A stretch of DNA of 64,000 nucleotides, from contig OX365952.1 of NCBI GenBank assembly GCA_947247005.1, forward strand, positions 3,122,501 through 3,186,500, in the 5' to 3' direction. Position 1 is the first letter of the stretch; each line of letters opens with the position of its first letter. Of the stretch, positions 59,501 to 64,000 are shown piece after piece. The notes below the pieces were generated by a model. It ran no database searches, was not told where the DNA came from, and saw nothing but the letters and a program-made list of their open reading frames with translations. The position numbers and the translations under genes were made by a program. The DNA is from Spisula solida (taxonomy: Eukaryota; Mollusca; Bivalvia; Venerida; Mactridae).

Positions 59501-62500
59501 ACTTAATTCTCCGTATTATTCCATATTGTGCTTTTTAATTGACCGCTTTAAGATGAATTACTTTAAGCTACTTGTATCGGTTTATCCAGTGGCATTTCAG
59601 GACCGATACACTATTATATATAGGAACTATTATTCAATAAAAGCTCTTAGGACTTTCAGAAGTTTGATTGGTCGACAGTGTGTGGGGATCGTAGACTATC
59701 GTCACTCATAGAAAATTTGGTACTTTGTAGTATAAACCAAGGAAGATAAATCAGACGATCTCACATGAGTTTTTGTTGCGCTTTTGTAGATAAGCAATGT
59801 AGCTCTGTAAGGGGTCGACTGTGGGTATAATAATGTGGGTAATAATTAATATTCTAATTTAACCAGTTGAAGTTCAGAGAGCTTTGTTTATGAACGTTAC
59901 CCAGGATGGTTTGTCTGAATTGTATCAAGAGGGCAGGTATTGTTATATTATTATCATTGTATAGTACCTTAATACTACAGGTAACTGTATCATTGATGAA
60001 GAGTAAACTAATAAAAAAAAATTTCAACTTTATAAAAAAAAATATTTTTACTCTTTATTGATGACGTAGTTAGCTGTGCTAAATACGTATAAATGTAGAA
60101 ATCATGCATGCATTTATTATATTAATTTAGCATTATGTTTGACGCCGCGGGAGTAAAGCAATTGCATACGTATCATAATTACACTCGTTAAAAAGGATTT
60201 TGCACCGCGTTTTTCAAAGTATTGGGGCGAGATGTGATAAAAAGAACATTGCATATAAATTGGTGACCTTCCACAAATGTCATGTTGACTTAATTAAACT
60301 CGATAGATAAACTGGAAAAAAGTATTGCAGTTTTTTTCAAATTGCTTAATAAATTTCATATGATTTATTACGTCAAACATGTGGTATATTTATTTATTTT
60401 ATACAGGGCGGCACAGATCAGTCTATCGACTACTTCTACTATAACAATGGACGAATTTGCGCAGATGGCGATTTTGGCCGGATTCGATTTTGTCCGATAC
60501 AGCTCTTCTGATTTCATCGAAGTATGTGTTAAAGTGCAAGATGGTATACAGACTCACCTGGTACAATTTCCGGAGGCGAATTTGGTCGGTGTTCCACTTC
60601 CGCTTGGGGAGGAGGATGAATATGACTACCCGGATGCGATGAAAAATGAGTCAAGGAAACCCTTGCTATTTGACGTCTCGACAAGCACTAACTTCATCGC
60701 CGAACATTTCCGATTAAGTAATTTCGTCAGCCCGGGCAAGCGCTTTATAAGACTTGATGCTATACTAGTCAGTCTGCTCGATCTGTGTTACGAGGCGTAT
60801 GACAATGGAGCCGGATTTTACGTCATTTCCGGTTCCGGCTACCGACCTAGATCAGTAAATATAGACAATATAGCCACTAGACACGAGAAAGAACGTTTAA
60901 GGTACGAAATGGGACAAGCTGTCGAAATCAAACCAAATAAACCAACAAACGAAGACAGTTTGTTTGATCTCGGTTTTGCTTTGGTCAAGGTCGCCAAGAC
61001 GCTCAGAATGCAGCGTTTAGCGATTGGTATAGGATGTAAAATGGATAGACTGTATATTGAACTCCGACCAATGACAGATGACGATAATCGGCCAATTGAA
61101 GTCTGGGATAGTGGAAACGTCAATTTGTATGGTAGACTTCGTCATGTTGAATCACTTATATCAAATGGTAAATATCGTAGATGTTATAATTACTTTATTT
61201 GATTTATTTATTCCTTATGTATATACATTTTAGTTAGACCTTATTTATGAAAATATTAAGCTTTGCGGAAAAGTGATTAACTATGTTAACTTAAGGCATG
61301 GTCCAAACTCGCCAATATTCTCAATGTAATCCCATAATTGGCATATTACCAAATGAAATGCTGAACCAGATACAGGGAAAACGGATGCCTGCGCTTTATA
61401 ATTTAGGAATATTGTTCTGAACAAAAGCCATAATACTGCTGCAAAGTTGTGAATAATTAGTGTTGATGGAATTGAAGTCATGTTGACTTCAATTTTGTTA
61501 TTATTGTTATTATGCTCACGTACGTACGCACTATGAATATTGTTAATTCATGGAGCGATCGACGGCATTTTGTCCTACTGACTGATTGCCAATGATATCA
61601 CTGTAAAACATTGTAAAGTTAAATTGTACGTATATCTGAGACGGAGTGTGATTTTAGAATTATTTATCATAATTATGCATACCGTATATAATTTTTATTT
61701 ACTGTAAATCATGAATTTTTAAAAGTATATAATTTGGTGAATGTTGGTAAGATAGCAATTTAGTGGCCTCAGAAATAAGTAGATCTTGATATCGTAAAGA
61801 AACCGATTATTTACTTGTTTAGGCGTCTATTTATCGTGGGCATATAATGTCGTTGGCGAGAGAATAAAAAACAATGCATAAAAACGAAAGCTAATAACCC
61901 ACCGTTTAAAATACTACGATATTATACGTATATGATTGTATTTTAAGGTGGCACCGTGGTGACAGCCAGACCTGATCCTGTGATCTGCAATAAACCAGTG
62001 CTAGGCAATGAGTATTTCTACTTCAACTTCGACCTCGATGAGCCTGGGTAAGTTTGCCAGCTGTGGTGCATGATTAGTTCGAAAGAATACTTAAAAAGGC
62101 TTTTTTGTCGGGGTTCAAGTTTTTTTTTAATTTTCGATTTTATTACTTATTTTTGTTTAAAACTATATTTGAGTTTGCCTCCATATCTCTGTGGTTAGCG
62201 CGCTTACCTTCTAATCGGTCGACCCGGGTTCAAAAATGGAAGGAGGCACTCATTTGCCTGCCATATTTCAGCAGAAAGCTGACTGGCAAATAAAGGATAT
62301 GCTCGGCATCGCCACAACCACAAACACATGACACATTCTTACATGGGTAATTAAGAACTATGGGGGTTTGTATTTCTGGTTAGGGGATGTTTGTGACATT
62401 GGATTCGACGTTCACCAGACAATGGCTTCCAACACTGCCCCCATGTTGCTGCCTTGCTGGTGACCCTAGCTGCTAGATCATTCGAAAGAAAGTGTCCTGT

Positions 62501-63950
62501 ATCGTTATGTGCCTCAATGGACTCCTTCATGTATAAAGGAACTGTTTATTCGCGGGCCTAAGAAATGATATCACAAAATACAGAGGTTTCTTTCTTTGTA
62601 TAGTGATGACCGGATTATCATGGAATGTCAAAACTCTGTAGTTTGTGATATAATGTCTTAGACCTGTGGTTTATCATTCGAAAAGGAGAATAATTATATG
62701 ATACAGGTATCCCATTGTCTTGGTGCACAATATTACAAAATTGCAAAATGCGTCTCTTAGTTCACCTTCGCGGTGCTCGATTTTATCAGGAATCGGTTGT
62801 CTATAATCTAGTTGGAACTTTAATATAAGTATGTGCTAGACACTCAAGAAATAATGGTCAATGCATTCCAAAACGATATTTATGAACCCCGTCTTTGTTG
62901 AGGGGTATATTGCTTTGCACATGTTGGTCGGTCGGTCGGTCGGTCAGTAGACCAGATTGTTTCCGTTCAATAAATCTAAAACGCTTTACATGTATTTTGG
63001 TCATCAATAGTAGATGACTCCTATGTATTTTGAGGCAGTAAGTCAAAGGTCAAGGTCACTGTGGCCTTTACCATGTCTGACTATTGGGCTGCCATGGGAA
63101 CATACGTGTTTTACAAGCACCTCTTTGTTAGTGACATGTTTGATTGTTCTCTTGGGTTTGTATTCTACATGTATATTCACTCATTGTTCTGGTATAATTA
63201 TTGTTCAGATATTGTCAACAGTCACACGACCGGTTTTGTGCAGAGACTCACGCCTGGAGGTACAACGTCAGTCAAGTATTACAGAGGCGTCTAACGTCTG
63301 CTGCTGGCACCGGCAAATTACCGCGGAAGGATATTTTACCGGAAATAGAAAACTGCATCGTTAACACGTGCGGGGGCTGTCCCAGTGCAGGTAGAAATTG
63401 TTGGCTACTAATTGTTCCATAGCAACTGTCACACAACTTATCCCGTTAAATCTAAGTTTATAGTTGATTTCCAAATTCTGTGAAATCATTAATTTTCGAG
63501 TACAGTACAAGAAACGTAATTAATATAATACAAAACCTAACATAATTAAATAAATTAATAAACATTCGAATGAAATAACCAAAATCTGATATACGTACAT
63601 TACAATCTCTCCACAACACCTTCATTATTTCCCTAAGGTGATATTTACCCTACATCAACCTTTGTAGAGCAACATTCCCTACAAAACGGCCAATTCTAGC
63701 AGCTACCAAAGGGTGTTGCTCTACAGAGGTTGTACTGTACTTTTCTCTGTAGGGACCATCTGGAAAGACAAGGTGATCCGATGCACCAATATGATATTAC
63801 GTTATTTGGAGAGGGCCAGCGTACCATTCCAGCCGCTGTTTAACAAGGTTTCAATATTTAACACGGAGAATCACGAATCGGCCGTGCATTCACAAGCGTG
63901 TCATGATGATAAAATATGCATAGAAAATACACAGATATATTCACTCCTAA
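44331..63950 (+). CDS. Secreted protein with tandem degenerate Hedgehog-N-like domains, 18 exons in window, 3' end outside
   Basis: Whole-gene entry; exons are listed separately. Seen: signal peptide and 18 phase-consistent exons giving about 1,170 codons with no stop. An N-terminal part (residues 22-440) is unrecognised. Domain 1 (about 444-606) starts RRDSERFS and has an EGRA strand (550-553). Domain 2 (about 657-800) has QEGRAAQISL and LAGFDFVRYSSSDFIEVCVK. Both follow the order and spacing of the Hedgehog N-terminal signalling domain (RDSERF, LxxLA, WPG, EGRAVDI, AGFDWVYYxS, HIHCSVK). The zinc-ligand positions are non-ligands in both. Domain 3 (about 813-1000) has SGSGYRPRS and GQAVEI, like the DD-peptidase (M15) fold related to Hedgehog, also without its His/Asp ligands. 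Cys-rich C-terminal modules follow. No Hint/Hog domain is seen. Role unknown; probably an extracellular binding protein, not an enzyme (inference). Confidence 0.75.
44770..46560. mobile_element. Composite element of the GACAGGGAAGGCAGCACTC family
   Basis: Reads in the complement (GAGTGCTGCCTTCCCTGTCTGACTTAATA near 46.35 and again near 46.53 kb). Body matches the inverted copies at 28.53-28.92 and 49.77-50.35 kb. It contains a smaller palindromic element with ends AGTCCCCTACCGGT (45.54-45.67 kb). Confidence 0.65.
46947..47095. mobile_element. Short MITE with TIR GGTGGCATTCGATATTGATC
   Basis: About 150 bp with ends AAAGGTGGCATTCGATATTG and ATAATCAATATTCAATACC. Related to the element at 16.8-17.3 kb. 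Confidence 0.65.
48262..48476 (+). CDS. Hh-like gene exon 2
   Basis: 215 bp, acceptor ttgtag, donor gtaagt, phase 0 to 2. Strand-rich: KILVALKKDEPDVTSW, GQLVIGSDKWQCSH, RPKAYVVELQTSKA. Unrecognised domain with two Cys. Confidence 0.8.
48801..48993. repeat. 190-bp dispersed repeat, copy B
   Basis: Same order as the copy at 20.6 kb, with shared ATTATAAAGGCTTA.ACAGAC and CCTGTTTAGACAATGGTTGT. In intron 2 of the Hh-like gene. Confidence 0.75.
49125..49360. mobile_element. GATCTCC-ended MITE, copy 1
   Basis: Left end CGATCGCCCGAATCTC, right end (inverted) TTGAGGGTCTTCGGAAGATTG. Inner motif TTGAGCTGAGATTTCTACTT is shared with the copies at 52.0 and 58.0 kb. Confidence 0.65.
49424..49598 (+). CDS. 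Hh-like gene exon 3, with RHRR site
   Basis: 175 bp, acceptor attacag, donor gtaggt, phase 2 to 0. Encodes PTRHRRYLSN (RHRR at 158-161), a furin-type motif that may remove a propeptide. Confidence 0.8.
49767..50692. mobile_element. Element with inverted ends TTAAGTCAGACAGGGAAG
   Basis: Left end at 49,767 and complementary right end at 50,692 (CCCTGTCTGACTTAATA), giving a complete 0.93-kb element. An AGTCCCCTACCGGT palindromic element (50.16-50.29 kb) is nested inside. In intron 3 of the Hh-like gene. Confidence 0.7.
51060..51202 (+). CDS. Hh-like gene exon 4
   Basis: 143 bp, acceptor tttacag, donor gtaagt, phase 0 to 2. Encodes YKPLGPVEPEVDMDPNTTYD, then FKCFSCHGYSQISYS. Confidence 0.8.
51844..51936 (+). 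CDS. Hh-like gene exon 5
   Basis: 93 bp, acceptor ttttag, donor gtaaca, phase 2 to 2. Encodes ELRVFKVNNTAVVKKYVMEL, beta-rich. Confidence 0.8.
51937..53322 (+). other. Hh-like gene intron 5
   Basis: Contains one copy of the GATCTCC-ended MITE (51.96-52.20 kb). A short open frame (52.51-52.72 kb) has no splice or family support. A tail-like AAATAAAGTCGTTAT at 52.94 kb also occurs at 19.35 kb. Confidence 0.5.
51958..52200. mobile_element. GATCTCC-ended MITE, copy 2
   Basis: Begins GGCCCGGATCTCCTGAACCA; inner TTTGAGCTGAGATTTCTATT; inverted end GGCGATCGAGGTCAG. In intron 5 of the Hh-like gene. Confidence 0.65.
53323..53351 (+). CDS. Hh-like gene exon 6, 29-bp microexon
   Basis: Encodes DSCHLEMDI between acceptor tttccag and donor gtaggt. 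Phase in 2 and out 1 are exactly what is needed to join exons 5 and 7, which cannot join directly without a stop. Confidence 0.6.
53453..53654 (+). CDS. Hh-like gene exon 7
   Basis: 202 bp, acceptor gtgtag, donor gtaagc, phase 1 to 2. Encodes KYDWTVTSSEQNVNTNGTMN and following, with several sequons. A MITE terminus starts 2-3 bases past its end and supplies part of the donor. Confidence 0.8.
53657..53882. mobile_element. ATCGGG-rich MITE, copy 3, at a splice donor
   Basis: Inverted ends AAGCCTAGGTCCCACTGAG and TCAGTGAGACCTAG. Its first bases follow the GT of the exon 7 donor directly. Internal order is reversed relative to the 55-kb copy. Confidence 0.7.
54544..54678 (+). CDS. Hh-like gene exon 8
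   Basis: 135 bp, acceptor tttacag, donor gtaatt, phase 2 to 2. Encodes LRPTINVISTSDTVTRCHRS and following, beta-rich. Confidence 0.8.
55073..55302. mobile_element. ATCGGG-rich MITE, copy 4
   Basis: Inverted ends AAGCCTAGGTCCCACTGAG and CTCAGTGTGACATAGGTTTT. Core with TCGTGGTCTAGGGGAAGC and CATGAGACAATTTGTGATAT. TTAA flanks on the left suggest the target site. Confidence 0.75.
55379..55555 (+). CDS. Hh-like gene exon 9, start of Hedgehog-like domain 1
   Basis: 177 bp, acceptor ttcacag, donor gtttgt, phase 2 to 2. A helix (MNSLTRKLSMLNQTLMNHC), a Cys/His knot (CHADCHG), then SSPIRRDSERFS, which matches the (I/L)TRDSERF start of the Hedgehog signalling core. Confidence 0.8.
55578..55738. repeat. 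160-bp strand-asymmetric pyrimidine tract
   Basis: Almost pure C/T on the plus strand (CTTCTTCTTC, CCTCTTCTTCTCCTTG and similar), starting about 20 bp after the donor of Hh-like exon 9. It explains the overlapping low-complexity open frames there. Confidence 0.85.
56054..56259 (+). CDS. Hh-like gene exon 10, domain 1 core
   Basis: 206 bp, acceptor tttacag, donor gtatgt, phase 2 to 1. Encodes LYGDYILFDHEADGASWCG, like the Hedgehog YNPDIIFKDEE strand, then C-x2-C, then STRQMNADLAAAVTRLAKFM ending EAEWPD, like the Hedgehog helix that ends in QWPG. Same length and phases as exon 13. Confidence 0.85.
56596..56760. mobile_element. ATCGGG-rich MITE, copy 5
   Basis: Same ends as the 55.1-kb copy, with the distal half of the core deleted (CATGAGACCATCGCCGG). 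In intron 10 of the Hh-like gene. Confidence 0.75.
57515..57868 (+). CDS. Hh-like gene exon 11, domain 1 end and cleavage sites
   Basis: 354 bp, acceptor tccacag, donor gtaaaa, phase 1 to 1. Encodes KLFVRKALDEP (Hedgehog VKLRVTEGWDE strand), SSVFSEGRAALVSV (EGRAVDI strand), and ETSYPSVTMCVEK (HIHCSVK strand). The Hedgehog zinc His, Asp and His align with F548, L555 and M602. It is followed by NVRKRSLLSRTRRSGH (612-626) with two furin-type sites. Confidence 0.85.
57983..58222. mobile_element. GATCTCC-ended MITE, copy 3
   Basis: Left end GGTGCCGATCTCCTGAAG, right end GGGAGATCGGGGCCAGG. Clearest inverted ends of the three copies; in intron 11 of the Hh-like gene. Confidence 0.7.
58459..58534 (+). 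CDS. Hh-like gene exon 12, start of domain 2 (NAGNAG acceptor)
   Basis: 76 bp, acceptor ccag-cag, donor gtacgg, phase 1 to 2. The tandem CAGCAG allows a start at 58,459 or 58,462, both in frame (one codon difference). Encodes GLSMNDACGAATGKVSQDDV then ERYK, matching the SERF-like start of domain 1. Confidence 0.7.
58923..59128 (+). CDS. Hh-like gene exon 13, domain 2 core
   Basis: 206 bp, acceptor cttcag, phase 2 to 1. Encodes LVEYPLNDVTFASEGPPDAW, the WCG-x5-C-x2-C insertion, then TRTMQMRLATRLQRLVVIAG. Donor gttggc is weak; a gtggaa site 9 bp earlier is also in phase. gttggc is preferred because it makes the exon the same length as exon 10. Confidence 0.75.
59867..59936 (+). CDS. Hh-like gene exon 14, domain 2
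   Basis: 70 bp, acceptor aaccag, donor gtattg, phase 1 to 2. Encodes EVQRALFMNVTQDGLSELYQ then EG; the intron splits EGR|A, which is uninterrupted in domain 1. Confidence 0.8.
60407..61167 (+). CDS. Hh-like gene exon 15, end of domain 2 and M15-like domain 3
   Basis: 761 bp, acceptor tatacag, donor gtaaat, phase 2 to 1. Begins RAAQISLS, then EFAQMAILAGFDFVRY and SDFIEVCVK, which line up with the Hedgehog core's last helix and strands. Zinc-ligand positions hold Y, Q760 and V796. Domain 3 follows: acidic linker, helix FIRLDAILVSLLDLCYEAYD, SGSGYRPRSVNIDN (M15 SGYR-type turn), YEMGQAVEI (H-x-x-G-x-A-x-D position with Y and E), then RLYIELRP. It looks like a DD-peptidase fold that lost zinc binding. 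The longest exon of this gene. Confidence 0.85.
61948..62047 (+). CDS. Hh-like gene exon 16
   Basis: 100 bp, acceptor tttaag, donor gtaagt, phase 1 to 2. Encodes TARPDPVICNKPVLGNEYFY and following. Confidence 0.75.
62177..62247 (+). pseudogene. tRNA-like sequence, Arg(TCT)-like, degenerate
   Basis: Acceptor ends GCCTCC and GGAGGC pair. A-box-like TCTGTGGTTAGCGCGC and B-box GGTTCAAAAA are present. The anticodon and T stems pair poorly, so this is a tRNA pseudogene or SINE head. Confidence 0.5.
62925..62948. repeat. GGTC tetranucleotide repeat
   Basis: Five to six GGTC units in intron 16 of the Hh-like gene. Confidence 0.8.
63209..63390 (+). CDS. Hh-like gene exon 17, Cys-rich
   Basis: 182 bp, acceptor gttcag, donor gtagaa, phase 2 to 1. 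Five or more Cys (YCQQSHDRFC, IENCIVNTCGGCPSA); the correct frame was fixed by the phases of exons 16 and 18. Confidence 0.75.
63753..63950 (+). CDS. Hh-like gene exon 18, last in window
   Basis: 198 bp, acceptor ctgtag, donor gtaagt, phase 1 to 1. Encodes WKDKVIRCTNMILRYLERAS, then CHDDKICIENTQIYSLL. The gene continues past the window. A dispersed repeat copy ends just before its acceptor. Confidence 0.75.
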
Positions 63951-64000
63951 GTAAGTACTATACCCCCCATATACATATCGTTGGCTTAGAATTAGAAGGT

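Larger units (their letters stand above)
62048..63208 (+). other. Hh-like gene intron 16 (1.2 kb)
   Basis: Holds the tRNA-like sequence at 62,177 and a GGTC tetranucleotide run at 62,925; nothing else recognised. Confidence 0.5.

Noticed and set aside
60839..61123. 94-codon minus-strand frame opposite exon 15
   Set aside because: Antisense shadow of a well-supported coding exon.
44331..63950. Gene as a true Hedgehog ortholog
   Set aside because: Two degenerate signalling-like domains, extra N- and C-terminal modules, no Hint domain and no Cys-Gly-Pro-Gly start of the mature ligand.

Overview
This is a eukaryotic, intron-rich, AT-rich animal window. Short phase-consistent exons, tRNA-headed SINEs, mariner-like elements with TA target sites and many MITE families are visible. 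Protein style and repeat content suggest a lophotrochozoan, most likely a bivalve mollusc; the species guess is inference. No bacterial, CRISPR or rRNA features were seen. Two large genes, transcribed divergently from about 43.8-44.3 kb, fill the window and both run off its ends.

Minus strand, 43,792 down to base 1: 40 coding exons (7,472 nt, about 2,490 codons, stop not reached) of a secreted large lipid transfer protein (LLTP) of the vitellogenin/apolipophorin superfamily. I reconstructed the exon chain by eye. Every exon has an AG acceptor and a GT donor, and reading frame is kept across all 39 introns. Order of parts: signal peptide; lipoprotein N-terminal sheet (exons 1-11); helical domain (exons 12-16); a lipid-pocket-like part rich in amphipathic helices (exons 17-24); Cys-containing sheet modules and an acidic linker (exons 25-34); a 1.2-kb exon with a furin-type site and a PAN/Apple-like Cys motif (exon 35); then a run of Fn3-like modules with a D-x-x-SGI signature (exons 36-40) that continues past the edge.

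Plus strand, 44,331 to the right edge: 18 coding exons (3,511 nt, about 1,170 codons, stop not reached) of a secreted protein that carries two tandem domains resembling the Hedgehog N-terminal signalling domain. Both lack the zinc ligands and both share a WCG-x5-C-x2-C insertion. A third DD-peptidase (M15)-like domain follows, then Cys-rich modules. Dibasic furin-type sites lie between domains 1 and 2. No Hint/Hog autoprocessing domain appears in the window. The two Hedgehog-like domains share exon architecture: exons 10 and 13 are both 206 bp with the same intron phases, so one arose by internal duplication. This gene is the best candidate for an undescribed system. Its head-to-head position with an LLTP, about 540 bp apart, is notable because lipoproteins of the LLTP family are known carriers of Hedgehog in insects.

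The introns are full of transposable elements. These include two mariner-like elements (11.0-12.0 and 17.9-19.3 kb); a nested MITE/SINE stack at 16.7-17.8 kb; five copies of an ATCGGG-rich palindromic MITE, one abutting a splice donor; a family marked by the motif GACAGGGAAGGCAGCACTC; a 34-bp minisatellite with 12 units at 34.6-35.0 kb; and several tRNA-like SINE heads. Introns not listed separately hold nothing I could recognise.
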